Part shown: positions 17,636 through 27,238 of the stretch, in pieces
Position numbering within the stretch: position 1 is the stretch's first letter
How the letters are laid out: each line of letters begins with the position of its first letter
NCBI RefSeq assembly: GCF_018128905.1
Contig: NZ_CP063808.1
Span: 3,534,001 to 3,598,000, forward strand
Length of the DNA: 64,000 nt
Source of the DNA: Streptomyces sp. A2-16
Lineage (GTDB): Bacteria; Actinomycetota; Actinomycetes; Streptomycetales; Streptomycetaceae
Direction: 5' to 3'
Notes under the pieces: generated by a model
Database searches by the model: none
Told to the model about the DNA's origin: nothing
The model's input: the letters and a program-made list of their open reading frames with translations, nothing else
Made by a program: the position numbers and the translations under genes

Positions 17636-19122
17636 GCACCCCACTGGTTGAAGCCCGAGGGGTCGTCAAACGGTACGGCCCCACGACCGCCCTCGCCGAC
17701 GGCCGACTCACCGTCCTGCCCGGCGAGTCCCACGCCCTCGTCGGCCGCAACGGCGCGGGCAAGTCCACCCTCGTCACCCTCCTCACCGGCCTCCAGGCCC
17801 CCGACGAGGGCACCGTCCGCTTCGACGGCGAGCCCGCACCCCCGCTCACCGACCGGGACGCCTGGCGCAGCAAGGTCGCCTGCGTCTACCAGAAGCCCAC
17901 CGTCGTACCCGAGTTGACGGTCGCCGAGAACCTCTTCATCAACCGGCAGCCGCTCCGGCGCGGGTTCATCAGCTGGCGCAGCCTGAAGAAGGAGGCCGCC
18001 GAGCTCCTCGACACCTGGGACGTGAGCGTCGACCCGGACGCGCGCACCGCCGACCTCAAGGTCGAGGACCGCCAAATGGTGGAGATCGCACGGGCGTTGA
18101 GCTTCGGCGCCCGCTTCATCGTCCTCGACGAGCCGACCGCGCAGCTCGACAACCGGGAGATCGAGCGGCTCTTCGACCGGATGCGCGCGCTCCAGGACTC
18201 CGGTGTCACCTTCCTGTTCATCTCGCACCACCTCCAGGAGGTGTACGAGGTCTGCCAGACGGTCACCGTCCTCAGGGACGCCCGCTGGATCACCACGGCC
18301 CCGGTCGCCGACATGCCCCGGGCGGCCCTGATCGAGGCCATGGCCGGCGAGACCGTCGCCGAACAGGCCGTACGGCTCAGGGAGGTCGAGGACACCGCTC
18401 CCGTCCTCCTCGACGCCCGCGGCCTCACCTCCGACGCCTACGAGAACGTCGACCTCACCGTCCGCCGCGGCGAGGTCGTCGGACTCGCCGGCATCAGCGG
18501 CAGCGGGAAGATCGAGCTCGCCGAGTCGTTCACCGGACTGCACACACCGACCGGGGGGACCGCTCACCTCGACGGCAGGCCGCTGCCGTTCGGTGATGTG
18601 CAGGCATCCCTGAAGGCCGGTGTCGGCTTCGTCCCGCGCGACCGGCACGCCCAGGGCCTGGTCTTCGGCATGACCATCGGCGACAACGCCACCCTCAGCG
18701 TTCTGGACCGGCTCGGCCGCCACGGCTTCGTCGGCAGTGACCGCAAGCGCGGTGTCGCCACCGAGCTCATCGACCGCCTCGACATCCACACCGAGGGCCC
18801 CGAGCAGCCCGTCTCCGACCTGTCCGGCGGCAACGCGCAGAAGGTCGTCATGGCCCGCGCCCTCGCCTCCGACCCCCGGCTGCTCGTCCTCATCAACCCC
18901 ACCGCGGGCGTCGACGTGAAGTCCAAGGAATCCCTGCTCTCCCGCGTGGACACCGCCCGCGACGACGGCACCGCGGTCCTCGTAGTCTCCGACGAACTCG
19001 ACGACCTGCGCCGCTGCGACCGCGTCCTCGTCCTCTTCCACGGCCGCGTGGTCGCCGAGCACCCGGCCGGCTGGCGCGACCACGAGCTGATCGCCTCCAT
19101 CGAAGGAGTGGACCATGGCTGA
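17632..19122 (+). CDS. ABC importer ATPase with two nucleotide domains (RbsA type)
   Basis: 496-residue tandem ATPase. The first domain has Walker A GRNGAGKST and Walker B FIVLDEPT. The second has a modified Walker A GISGSGKIE and a good signature LSGGNAQKVVMARAL, but its Walker B region reads LLVLINPTAG where most have DEPT. One active and one degenerate site is usual in this family, though here each domain keeps different intact motifs. It energises the CUT2 importer and overlaps its neighbours on both sides. Confidence 0.92.
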   Translation: MSTPLVEARGVVKRYGPTTALADGRLTVLPGESHALVGRNGAGKSTLVTLLTGLQAPDEGTVRFDGEPAPPLTDRDAWRSKVACVYQKPTVVPELTVAENLFINRQPLRRGFISWRSLKKEAAELLDTWDVSVDPDARTADLKVEDRQMVEIARALSFGARFIVLDEPTAQLDNREIERLFDRMRALQDSGVTFLFISHHLQEVYEVCQTVTVLRDARWITTAPVADMPRAALIEAMAGETVAEQAVRLREVEDTAPVLLDARGLTSDAYENVDLTVRRGEVVGLAGISGSGKIELAESFTGLHTPTGGTAHLDGRPLPFGDVQASLKAGVGFVPRDRHAQGLVFGMTIGDNATLSVLDRLGRHGFVGSDRKRGVATELIDRLDIHTEGPEQPVSDLSGGNAQKVVMARALASDPRLLVLINPTAGVDVKSKESLLSRVDTARDDGTAVLVVSDELDDLRRCDRVLVLFHGRVVAEHPAGWRDHELIASIEGVDHG

Positions 19123-20140
19123 CACCAAGGCCCCGCCGGTGAAGCCGGTGAGCGTCCCGGACGCGCGGGCCGCCCGCGCCGTACTGCTGCGCCGGGCCCG
19201 CGAACTCGCCCTCGTACCGGCACTGCTGGTGCTCCTGGTGATCGGCGCGTTCGTCAACGACTCGTTCCTCACCGAACGCAACCTGATCTCCATCCTGGGC
19301 GCCTCCGCCGCGCTCGCCATGGTGGTGCTGGCCGAGTCCCTGATCCTGATCACCGGCAAGATCGACCTGTCGCTGGAGTCGGTGGTCGGCGTCGCACCCG
19401 CCGTCGGCGCCCTGCTCGTCCTGCCTGCCGCCCAGTCCGGCTGGGGCACGCAGTGGCCGACCGCGCTCGCCCTCCTCGCGGTCCTCGTCGTGGGCGGGGC
19501 CATCGGCGCCTTCAACGGCTTCCTCGTGGTGCGGTTCAAGCTCAACGCCTTCATCGTCACCCTCGCGATGCTGATCGTCCTGCGCGGACTGCTGGTGGGC
19601 GCCACCAAGGGCAAGACCCTGTTCGGCATGCCCGACGGGTTCTTCACCCTGGCCACCTCCACCTTCCTGCGCGTCCCGCTCTCGGTGTGGCTGGCCGCGG
19701 CCGCCTTCGGCATCGCCGGGCTGATCCTCAAGTACCACCGGGTCGGCCGCGCCCTGTACGCGATCGGCGGCAACGCGGACGCGGCCCGCGCGGCCGGTAT
19801 CCGGGTCGAACGCGTGGTGCTCGGGGTGTCCGTCGTCGCGGGCGTCCTCGCCGCGGTGGGCGGCATCATGCAGACCGGCTACGTGGGCGCGATCAGCGCC
19901 AACCAGGGCAACAACATGATCTTCACGGTGATGGCGGCCGCGGTCATCGGCGGCCTGAGCCTCGACGGCGGCAAGGGCACCATGTTCGGCGCCCTGACCG
20001 GCGTACTCCTCCTGGGCGTCGTGCAGAACCTGCTGACCCTCGCCCAGGTGCCGTCCTTCTGGATCCAGGCCATCTACGGCGGAATCATCCTGGTCGCCCT
20101 CATGATCGCCCGTGTGACCACGGGCCGCGCCCAGGACTGA
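19115..20140 (+). CDS. CUT2 ABC permease (RbsC type)
   Basis: 341-residue membrane permease with about eight to ten hydrophobic segments, including the [22 protein letters not shown] region ([19 protein letters not shown]) typical of ribose-type permeases. Its ATG lies within the last eight bases of the ATPase gene. It forms the channel of the importer above. Confidence 0.92.
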   Translation: MADTKAPPVKPVSVPDARAARAVLLRRARELALVPALLVLLVIGAFVNDSFLTERNLISILGASAALAMVVLAESLILITGKIDLSLESVVGVAPAVGALLVLPAAQSGWGTQWPTALALLAVLVVGGAIGAFNGFLVVRFKLNAFIVTLAMLIVLRGLLVGATKGKTLFGMPDGFFTLATSTFLRVPLSVWLAAAAFGIAGLILKYHRVGRALYAIGGNADAARAAGIRVERVVLGVSVVAGVLAAVGGIMQTGYVGAISANQGNNMIFTVMAAAVIGGLSLDGGKGTMFGALTGVLLLGVVQNLLTLAQVPSFWIQAIYGGIILVALMIARVTTGRAQD

Positions 20141-20168
20141 CCCCCCGCACCCGACCGAAAGGCACTCC

Positions 20169-21518
20169 GTGTCCCCGACTCCCGCCCGCGTCACCGCGGT
20201 AGACACCTACGACATCCGCTTCCCCACCTCGCGCGAGCTCGACGGCTCCGACGCGATGAACCCGGACCCCGACTACTCGGCGGCCTACGTCGTGCTGCGC
20301 ACCGACGCGGCCGACGGGCACGAGGGTCACGGCTTCACCTTCACCATCGGGCGGGGCAACGAGGTCCAGGTCGCCGCGATCGAGGCGCTGCGCGGGCATG
20401 TGGTGGGGCGGTCCGTCGACGAACTGTGCGCGGACCCCGGGACGTTGAACCGCGACCTGATCGGCGACAGCCAGCTGCGCTGGCTCGGCCCCGAGAAGGG
20501 TGTGATGCACATGGCGATCGGCGCGGTCGTCAACGCGGTGTGGGACCTGGCCGCCAAGCGCGCCGACAAGCCGCTGTGGCGGCTGCTGGCCGAAGCCGAC
20601 CCGGAGTGGCTGGTCGGCCAGATCGACTTCCGCTACCTCACGGACGCCCTCACCCGCGAGGAGGCGCTGGAGATCCTGCGCCGGGGCCGGGAGGGCGCCG
20701 CCGAACGCTCCGCGCAGCTCCTCGCCACCGGCTACCCCGCGTACACCACCTCCGCCGGCTGGCTCGGCTACGACGACGAGAAGCTCACCCGGCTCGCCGC
20801 CGAGGCCGTGGACGCCGGCTTCCGGCAGATCAAGCTCAAGGTCGGCGCGGACCTGGAGGACGACATACGGCGCTGCCGCGTCGCCCGCCGGGTCGTCGGC
20901 CCCGGCATCCGCATGGCGATCGACGCCAACCAGCGCTGGGACGTCGAGGAGGCGATCCGCTGGACCAAGGCCCTCGCCGAGTTCGACCCGTACTGGATCG
21001 AGGAGCCCACCAGCCCCGACGACGTCCTCGGCCACGCGGCGATCCGCAGGGCCGTCGCCCCGGTGAAGGTGGCCACCGGTGAGCACGTGCAGAACCGGGT
21101 CGTCTTCAAGCAGCTCCTCCAGGCAGGTGCCCTCGACATCGTCCAGATCGACGCGGCCCGGGTCGGCGGCGTCAACGAGAACCTCGCCATCCTGCTGCTC
21201 GCCGCCAAGTTCGGCGTGCCGGTCTGCCCGCACGCGGGCGGGGTCGGCCTGTGCGAACTCGTCCAGCACCTGTCGATGTTCGACTACGTGGCCGTCACCG
21301 GCACCACCGAGAACCGGGTCATCGAGTACGTCGACCATCTGCACGACCACTTCCTGGACCCCGTGGTGATCCGCGAGGGCCACTACACGGCACCCACCGC
21401 GCCGGGATTCTCGGCGGCCATGCGCCCGGAGTCCATCGCCCGGTACACGTTCCCCGACGGGGCCTTCTGGGCAGAAGACCTCGCCGGCGACACACAGAAG
21501 AAGGGACAGGCGGCATGA
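20169..21518 (+). CDS. L-fuconate dehydratase (enolase superfamily)
   Basis: 449-residue enolase-superfamily enzyme that dehydrates L-fuconate to 2-keto-3-deoxy-L-fuconate. The N-terminal [20 protein letters not shown] and the C-terminal [18 protein letters not shown] are close, from memory, to L-fuconate dehydratases including human ENOSF1. Catalytic features seen: KxK at Lys222/Lys224, metal ligands near Asp252, Glu278 and Glu305, and His355. GTG 20169 has GAAAGG upstream. It is the most specific pathway marker in the operon. Confidence 0.92.
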   Translation: MSPTPARVTAVDTYDIRFPTSRELDGSDAMNPDPDYSAAYVVLRTDAADGHEGHGFTFTIGRGNEVQVAAIEALRGHVVGRSVDELCADPGTLNRDLIGDSQLRWLGPEKGVMHMAIGAVVNAVWDLAAKRADKPLWRLLAEADPEWLVGQIDFRYLTDALTREEALEILRRGREGAAERSAQLLATGYPAYTTSAGWLGYDDEKLTRLAAEAVDAGFRQIKLKVGADLEDDIRRCRVARRVVGPGIRMAIDANQRWDVEEAIRWTKALAEFDPYWIEEPTSPDDVLGHAAIRRAVAPVKVATGEHVQNRVVFKQLLQAGALDIVQIDAARVGGVNENLAILLLAAKFGVPVCPHAGGVGLCELVQHLSMFDYVAVTGTTENRVIEYVDHLHDHFLDPVVIREGHYTAPTAPGFSAAMRPESIARYTFPDGAFWAEDLAGDTQKKGQAA

Positions 21519-22270
21519 GCGACTTCGAGGGCCTGAAGGCTCTGGTGACCGGAGGCGCCTCCGGTATCGGCAGGGCCACCGCGGAACTCCTCGCCGCACG
21601 AGGCGCCCAGGTCGCCGTCCTCGACCTGGACCCGTCCTCGGTCGAGAAGCCGCTGCTCGCCTACCGCGCCGACGTCACCGACGACGCCTCGGTGCGCACC
21701 GCCGTCGCCGCGGCCGCCGCCGACCTCGGCGGACTCGACGTCGTGGTCAACAACGCGGGCATCGGCGCCCAGGGCACCGTCGCGGACAACGACGACGAGG
21801 AATGGCACCGCGTCCTGGACGTCAACGTCGTCGGTATGGTCCGGGTGGCCCGCGCCGCCCTGCCCCACCTGCGCGAGTCCGCGCACGCGGCGATCGTGAA
21901 CACCTCCTCCATCGCGGCCACCGCCGGTCTGCCGCAGCGGGCCCTGTACAGCGCGACCAAGGGGGCCGTGTACTCCCTGACCCTCGCGATGGCCGCCGAC
22001 CATGTCCGCGAGGGCATCCGGGTCAACTGCGTCAACCCCGGCACGGCCGACACGCCGTGGATCGGGCGCCTCCTCGCCAAGGCCGACGACCCGGCCGCCG
22101 AACGCGCCGCGCTGGAGGCCCGCCAGCCCACCGGCCGGCTCGTCTCCGCGGACGAGGTCGCGGGCGCCATCGCCTACCTGGCGAGTCCGCTCTCCGGCGC
22201 CACCACCGGCACCTCCCTCGCCGTCGACGGAGGCATGCAGGGGCTGCGTCTGAGGCCGGTGGGCCAGTGA
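21515..22270 (+). CDS. SDR dehydrogenase, likely 2-keto-3-deoxy-L-fuconate dehydrogenase
   Basis: 251-residue classical short-chain dehydrogenase: cofactor motif TGGASGIG (12-19), NNAG, catalytic Tyr145 and Lys149 in YSATK. It has ATGA overlap with the dehydratase. In the non-phosphorylative fucose pathway an SDR oxidises 2-keto-3-deoxy-L-fuconate to the 2,4-diketo acid, and this gene occupies that place. It could instead be the first-step sugar dehydrogenase, but the aldo/keto reductase next door fits that role better. Confidence 0.85.
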   Translation: MSDFEGLKALVTGGASGIGRATAELLAARGAQVAVLDLDPSSVEKPLLAYRADVTDDASVRTAVAAAAADLGGLDVVVNNAGIGAQGTVADNDDEEWHRVLDVNVVGMVRVARAALPHLRESAHAAIVNTSSIAATAGLPQRALYSATKGAVYSLTLAMAADHVREGIRVNCVNPGTADTPWIGRLLAKADDPAAERAALEARQPTGRLVSADEVAGAIAYLASPLSGATTGTSLAVDGGMQGLRLRPVGQ

Positions 22271-23235
22271 GGACCCTGGGCGGCAGCGGGGTCCCGGTCA
22301 GCGAACTGGCCTTCGGCGGAGCGGTCATCGGCAACCTCTTCACCGAGGTGAGCGACGAGCAGGCGCACGAGGCGGTCGCCGCCGCCTGGGAGCGCGGCAT
22401 CCGCTACTTCGACACCGCACCGCACTACGGTCTGGGCCTGTCGGAACAGCGGCTCGGCGAGGCCCTGAAGGCATACCAGCGCTCGGAGTTCACGATCTCC
22501 ACGAAGGTGGGCCGCCGACTGGAACCCACCGGGGACTCGGGCGACGACCTGGCTCACGGCTTCGCCGTCCCCGCCACCCGGCGACGCGTCTGGGACTTCA
22601 GCGCCGACGGCGTACGGCGCACCCTCGAGGCGAGCCTGGAACGGCTCGGCCTCGACCGGGTCGACGTCGTCTACCTCCACGACCCCGACGACCACGCCGA
22701 ACAGGCCTTCCACGAGGGCTATCCGGCGCTGGAGAAGCTCCGCTCCGAGGGGGTCGTCGGGGCGATCGGCGCCGGCATGAACCAGGCCGGGATGCTCACC
22801 CGCTTCGTCCGCGAGACCGACGTCGACGTGGTGCTGTGCGCGGGCCGCTACACCCTGCTCGACCAGAGCGCGCTCACCGAACTGCTGCCCGCCGCCGTCG
22901 AGCGGGGCGTCTCCGTGGTGATCGGCGGCGCCTTCAACTCCGGGCTGCTGGCCGATCCGCGGCCGGGGGCGACGTACGACTACGCGCGGGTTCCGGGGGA
23001 CCTGCTCGACCGGGCCCTGCGGATGAAGGAGACCGCCGAGCGCCACGGCATCGGTCTGCGGGCCGCGGCCCTGTCCTACTGCGCGTCCCACCCGGCCGTC
23101 GCGAGCGTCCTGGTGGGCGCACGCTCGGCCGCCGAGGTGCGGGACGCCGCCGACCAGTTCGCGACTCCGGTGCCCCCGGCCTTCTGGCAGGAGCTGCGCG
23201 ACACCGGCCTGCTGACCACCGAGGAGCCGTCATGA
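22267..23235 (+). CDS. Aldo/keto reductase, likely L-fucose 1-dehydrogenase
   Basis: 322-residue aldo/keto reductase with the tetrad Asp49, Tyr54, Lys80 and His138 (DTAPHYG, STKVG, YLHDPDD). It resembles the D-threo-aldose / L-fucose dehydrogenase group that oxidises L-fucose to the lactone with NAD(P). It starts with GTG inside the stop of the SDR gene. The first step of the pathway is otherwise missing from the operon. Confidence 0.85.
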   Translation: MRTLGGSGVPVSELAFGGAVIGNLFTEVSDEQAHEAVAAAWERGIRYFDTAPHYGLGLSEQRLGEALKAYQRSEFTISTKVGRRLEPTGDSGDDLAHGFAVPATRRRVWDFSADGVRRTLEASLERLGLDRVDVVYLHDPDDHAEQAFHEGYPALEKLRSEGVVGAIGAGMNQAGMLTRFVRETDVDVVLCAGRYTLLDQSALTELLPAAVERGVSVVIGGAFNSGLLADPRPGATYDYARVPGDLLDRALRMKETAERHGIGLRAAALSYCASHPAVASVLVGARSAAEVRDAADQFATPVPPAFWQELRDTGLLTTEEPS

Positions 23236-23546
23236 GGGTCGCCCTGCACACCAAGGTCCGCGCGGACCGCGTCGACGAGTACGAGGCCGCCCACCGCGAG
23301 GTCCCCGTCGAACTCACCGACGCCATCCGCGCGGCCGGGGCCACCTCCTGGACGATCTGGCGCAGCGGCACCGACCTGTTCCACGTCCTGGAGTGCGAGG
23401 ACTACGGCCGCCTCCTCGCCGAACTGGAGAAGCTCCCGGTGAACGTCGCCTGGCAGGCCCGCATGGCCGAACTCCTCGCCGTGGCGCACGACTACTCCGA
23501 CGAGGGCGCCGACGCCGGCCTGCCCGTCGTGTGGGAGCTGCCTTGA
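23232..23546 (+). CDS. L-fucose/L-rhamnose mutarotase family protein
   Basis: 104-residue ferredoxin-like-fold mutarotase of the RhaM family; it would interconvert anomers of a 6-deoxy sugar so that the dehydrogenase gets its preferred form. It keeps the N-terminal His (ALHTKV) and the Trp-rich centre ATSWTIWRSG. It overlaps both neighbours by four bases. The family name covers L-rhamnose and L-fucose enzymes; the operon points to fucose. Confidence 0.85.
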   Translation: MRVALHTKVRADRVDEYEAAHREVPVELTDAIRAAGATSWTIWRSGTDLFHVLECEDYGRLLAELEKLPVNVAWQARMAELLAVAHDYSDEGADAGLPVVWELP

Positions 23547-24385
23547 CGGTCGTGGACGCGCACCACCATCTGTGGGACCTGTCGGTGCGGGACCAGGACT
23601 GGATCGCCGCGGACAGCCCGCTGCGGCGGAACTTCACGCCCGCGGACCTCGCACCGCGGGCCGCGGCGGCGGGAGTCGACCGCACGGTCCTCGTCCAGAC
23701 GGTCACCGTGCCCGAGGAGACCCCGGAGTTCCTCGCGCTGGCGGCCGCACACGAGCTGGTGGCGGGCGTGGTCGGCTGGACCGACCTCACCCGCCCCGAC
23801 GTCGCCGGTGAACTCGCCCGCCTCCGCGCCCTCCCCGGCGGCTCCCACCTCAAGGGCATCCGCCACCAGGTGCAGGGCGAGCCGGACCCCAAGTGGCTGC
23901 TGCGCCCCGACGTCCACCGGGGCCTGACCGCCGTGGCCGAGGCCGGGCTGGTGTACGACCTGGTGGTCCTGCCGCACCAACTGCCGGCCTGCGTCGAGGC
24001 CGCCGAGGCACTGCCCCGACTCACCTTCGTCCTGGACCACTTGGGCAAGCCCCCCATCGCCTCCGGCGCCCTGGAACCCTGGGCGACCGACGTCCGTGCC
24101 CTCGCCGCCCTCCCCAACACCGTCTGCAAGCTCTCCGGCATGGTCACCGAGGCGGACCTCGCGTCCTGGACCTTCGACGACCTGCGCCCCTACGCCGACA
24201 CGGTCCTGGACGCCTTCGGTCCGGACCGCGTGATGTTCGGCTCGGACTGGCCGGTGTGCACGCTCGGGGCGACGTACGGGGAAGTGCTCGACATCGCACG
24301 CCGGTTGACGCCGGAGTCCACCCACGCCCGGATCTTCGGGGCCACGGCCACACGGGTCTACGGGCTCGACGCACCCGGGTCGTAG
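23543..24385 (+). CDS. Amidohydrolase, likely L-fuconolactonase
   Basis: 280-residue TIM-barrel amidohydrolase of the lactonase (COG3618) group. Metal-site features are VDAHHHLWD at the N-terminus and MFGSDWPV near the C-terminus. It would hydrolyse L-fucono-lactone to L-fuconate. The TTG at 23543 overlaps the previous stop (TTGA) and has GGGAG 5 bases upstream; GTG 23552 is an alternative. It closes the operon. No 2,4-diketo-3-deoxy-L-fuconate hydrolase (FAH family) follows. Confidence 0.87.
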   Translation: MTVVDAHHHLWDLSVRDQDWIAADSPLRRNFTPADLAPRAAAAGVDRTVLVQTVTVPEETPEFLALAAAHELVAGVVGWTDLTRPDVAGELARLRALPGGSHLKGIRHQVQGEPDPKWLLRPDVHRGLTAVAEAGLVYDLVVLPHQLPACVEAAEALPRLTFVLDHLGKPPIASGALEPWATDVRALAALPNTVCKLSGMVTEADLASWTFDDLRPYADTVLDAFGPDRVMFGSDWPVCTLGATYGEVLDIARRLTPESTHARIFGATATRVYGLDAPGS

Positions 24386-24433
24386 CCGCACGCGGGCCAC
24401 CGGGACCAGCCCCCCTCCGTACGCCCGCCCGTA

Positions 24434-25852
24434 CTAGCGGCGCACGGTCTTCGCCAGCCGGGTGGGCGGGAAGAACTCGCGCACGTACGTCCGCTCCCAG
24501 CACGCGCCCGTCTCCCGCAGTTCCCGCCACGTCGTGTAGCGGTACCGGAACAGGCGGGCGCGGACGTAGCGGGGCGGGTCGTCCGCCGGGAACGGGGAGC
24601 GGCGCAGCAGCCTCAGCGTGGCGGTGTCGTTCTCCAGGAGGCGTTCGACCATCGTGCCGAACCACGCCTGGGCGTAGGCGGGGGAGAGCGCGGCGAACCA
24701 CATCATCCAGTCCAGACGGAGATGGTAGGGCGCGAACTGGCGCGGCCAGCGCCGCGGATCGCCCGGCTTGCCCTTGAACTCGTACTCCTTCCACCCGGAG
24801 TCCTCGCGCGGCACGTCGTCCGCCGTGCCCTCGACCACCACCTCGTGGCGGATCCGGCTGACGCTGCCGAACGCGCCGTACGTGTTGACCAGATGGAGAG
24901 GGTCGAAGGAACGGTTCATGATCTGGCCGCGGGAGATCATGTTGCGGACCGGGTGGCGGCTCAGGGCGAGCAGGAGCACGGCGACGCCGAGCACCACGAC
25001 CTCGTACCAGAGCGGGGTGGCGACCGGGTCCGGTGCCGCGTGCGGGAGTTCCAGCGCCGGCACCGCCAGCACGATCGTGATCCAGTTCAGCCAGGCGAAG
25101 TTGCCGGAGAGCACCAGCCACAGCTGGGTCACGATCATCAGGGACGCGGCGGCCGTGGCGATCGGCTGCGGGGTGAACAGGAGGAAGGGCACGACGAGTT
25201 GGGTGACGTGGTTCGCGGCCACCTCCACCCGGTGCAGGGGCTTGGGCAGATGGTGGAAGAACCAGCTCAGCGGCCCCGGCATCGGCTGGGTCTCGTGGTG
25301 GTGGTCCAGGCAGGTGAGCTCGCGCCAGCAGGCGTCGCCGCGCATCTTGATGAGACCCGCGCCGAACTCGACGCGGAACAGGATCCAGCGCAGCAGGAAC
25401 AGCACCACGACCGGCGGAGCGACGTCGTCGTTGCCGAGGAACACGGCGAGGAAGCCGACCTCCAGCAGCAGGGACTCCCAGCCGAAGCCGTACCAGGTCT
25501 GGCCCACGTTGACGATCGAGAGGTACAGCAGCCAGGGGGCCAGCCAGAGCAGCATCCCGCCCCACAGAGGCAGCAGGGAGTCGAGTCCCGCCGCCAGCGC
25601 GAGGGCAACCGCGCAGCCCGTCCACGCGCACACCGCGAAGAACCGGTCCGAGTAGTGGAGTTGGAAGAGGCTCGGCGCCTGCCGGAACCGCACCCGTGCC
25701 ACGAAACGCGGGATGGGCAGCATTCCGCGCTCCCCGAGCAGCGCCCGGAACTGCAGGGCCGCCGCCAGGAACGCGACGAAGTACAGCCCTGCCAGAGCCC
25801 GCTGGAAGACCAGCCGGCTCATCCAGTAGTCGGGTGCGGTGAACCAGTCCAC
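24434..25852 (-). CDS. Lipase maturation factor family membrane protein
   Basis: 472-residue polytopic membrane protein similar to the lipase maturation factor (LMF1) family. Visible are WLLYLSIVNVGQTWYGFGWE, RVEFGAGLIKMRGD and a C-terminal soluble part with DPRRWPRQFAPYHLRLDW. In animals LMF1 helps fold lipases in the ER; the role of the bacterial members is not known. The GTG at 25852 (GGAGAG 7 bases upstream) replaces an upstream open frame with no family match. Divergent from a lipoprotein gene. Confidence 0.85.
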   Translation of the reverse strand: MDWFTAPDYWMSRLVFQRALAGLYFVAFLAAALQFRALLGERGMLPIPRFVARVRFRQAPSLFQLHYSDRFFAVCAWTGCAVALALAAGLDSLLPLWGGMLLWLAPWLLYLSIVNVGQTWYGFGWESLLLEVGFLAVFLGNDDVAPPVVVLFLLRWILFRVEFGAGLIKMRGDACWRELTCLDHHHETQPMPGPLSWFFHHLPKPLHRVEVAANHVTQLVVPFLLFTPQPIATAAASLMIVTQLWLVLSGNFAWLNWITIVLAVPALELPHAAPDPVATPLWYEVVVLGVAVLLLALSRHPVRNMISRGQIMNRSFDPLHLVNTYGAFGSVSRIRHEVVVEGTADDVPREDSGWKEYEFKGKPGDPRRWPRQFAPYHLRLDWMMWFAALSPAYAQAWFGTMVERLLENDTATLRLLRRSPFPADDPPRYVRARLFRYRYTTWRELRETGACWERTYVREFFPPTRLAKTVRR

Positions 25853-25917
25853 GGCCGTGCTCTCCTGCCTCCCATTGTCCCGCCGACCCCTGTGTGACTC
25901 TCCGTGTACCTCCGCTC

Positions 25918-25936
25918 CGCTTGCGTAACCCAAGCG
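25918..25936. promoter_or_regulatory. Inverted repeat in the divergent intergenic region
   Basis: CGCTTG (25918-25923) and CAAGCG (25931-25936) are separated by seven bases between the membrane-protein and lipoprotein genes. It could be an operator; no regulator gene is adjacent. Confidence 0.25.
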
Positions 25937-25986
25937 AGTGAAGCAGACAATAGTGACGAACTGCCCGGGATGGACGGGAGAACGTG

Positions 25987-27177
25987 GTGCGGACACCCAC
26001 CAGAACCCTCGCCGTGGCCGGCGCGCTCACGGCGGCCCTGCTCGTCGCCGGATGCGGTGCCGGTGGTGCCGGCGGGGAGGGCGGTGACGGCGGCGGCGAG
26101 TCGAGCGGCAAGCTCCTCCTGCAGCCGGCCGCGGCCCAGGGCCCGAACCCCTTCACCCGCTCCGCGGCGACCGCACCGTCCTCCCCCGCCCGGACGCCCC
26201 GGCGGGACCCGGCCGCCCCTCGGACCGTCTCGGGCGGAACCCCCGGCCTCTACGGCGGCACCGAACGCGTCGGCAGCTGTGCTGTGGAACGGCAGATCGC
26301 CGACCTGACGGCGGACCGGTCCAGGACGAACGCGTTCGCCGGGGTCGCGGGCGTCTCACCGGCCGCGGTCCCGGACTACCTGCGCCGACTCGCCCCGGTC
26401 GTGCTGCGCGCCGACACCCGGGTCACCGACCACGGCTACCGCGACGGCCGGGCGAGCGGCTTCCAGTCCGTCCTCCAGGCGGGCACCGCCGTCCTCGTCG
26501 ACGACCGGGGCGTCCCCCGCGTCCGCTGCGCCTGCGGCAACCCCCTGACACCGCCGGTGCCCCTGCGCAGCGGCGCGGTCGTGGACGGGCGGCCGTGGTC
26601 CGGATACCGGCCTGCCCAGGTGATCGTGGTGACCCCCGGCGAGCAGGTCATGACCGAGCTCACGATCATCGACAGCGCCCGGCACACCTGGATCGAACGC
26701 CGGATCGACCACGACTGCCGGCACGACCACGTCGTACCCCCGCCGAGGCCGGAACCGCCGACCTCCACGCCCGCCCCCACGGCGGCCCCGGGCGACGGCA
26801 CGTCCCTCGCCCCGCAGCGTCCCGCGCCCGACTGCGCGAGCTCGACCGCCCCCGTCGCGCCCGGCCCGACCGCTCCTGTCGTGCCCGGCACCAGCGCCCC
26901 GGGGGAGCCGTACGACGAGCGCTGCCCCGCGCCCACCGGCACCACCACCCTGCCGCCAGCGAGCCGTCCGCCCGCGACCCCGCCCGAAACCCCCGAGGTC
27001 CCGCCCGACGGCGCCCGTCCCGCCGTCCGGGTGGACCCCGAGAGCGAAATCGGCCCCGAGACCGTCCCGGAGACCCCCGATCTTCCGGACGGCGGCGGGC
27101 TGATCCCCGACGAGCCCGCCGCCCCCACCGGTGCGGACACACTCCTCGACAGCCCCACCGACATCCTCGGTGTCTGA
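25987..27177 (+). CDS. DUF6777-type lipoprotein
   Basis: About 396 residues. The signal ends at lipobox VAGC, followed by a glycine-rich linker. The globular part (about 95-230) has GGTERVGSC, FAGVAGV, TRVTDHGYRDG and VRCACGNPL, which I recall as the DUF6777 family of actinomycete lipoproteins. The C-terminal third is a low-complexity proline/threonine tail. GTG 25987 has GGGAG 6 bases upstream; GTG 25984 is the other option. Function unknown; likely on the outer face of the membrane. Confidence 0.75.
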   Translation: MRTPTRTLAVAGALTAALLVAGCGAGGAGGEGGDGGGESSGKLLLQPAAAQGPNPFTRSAATAPSSPARTPRRDPAAPRTVSGGTPGLYGGTERVGSCAVERQIADLTADRSRTNAFAGVAGVSPAAVPDYLRRLAPVVLRADTRVTDHGYRDGRASGFQSVLQAGTAVLVDDRGVPRVRCACGNPLTPPVPLRSGAVVDGRPWSGYRPAQVIVVTPGEQVMTELTIIDSARHTWIERRIDHDCRHDHVVPPPRPEPPTSTPAPTAAPGDGTSLAPQRPAPDCASSTAPVAPGPTAPVVPGTSAPGEPYDERCPAPTGTTTLPPASRPPATPPETPEVPPDGARPAVRVDPESEIGPETVPETPDLPDGGGLIPDEPAAPTGADTLLDSPTDILGV

Positions 27178-27238
27178 CAGCTCGGGAAGGCGCCGCCCAC
27201 CGGTCGAAGAATCGGCCGAATCCTGGCAAGGTGGCTCC

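Noticed and set aside
20169..24385. The operon as an L-rhamnose pathway
   Set aside because: The mutarotase family name allows rhamnose, but the dehydratase carries the fuconate dehydratase sequence pattern and a fucosidase lies nearby.
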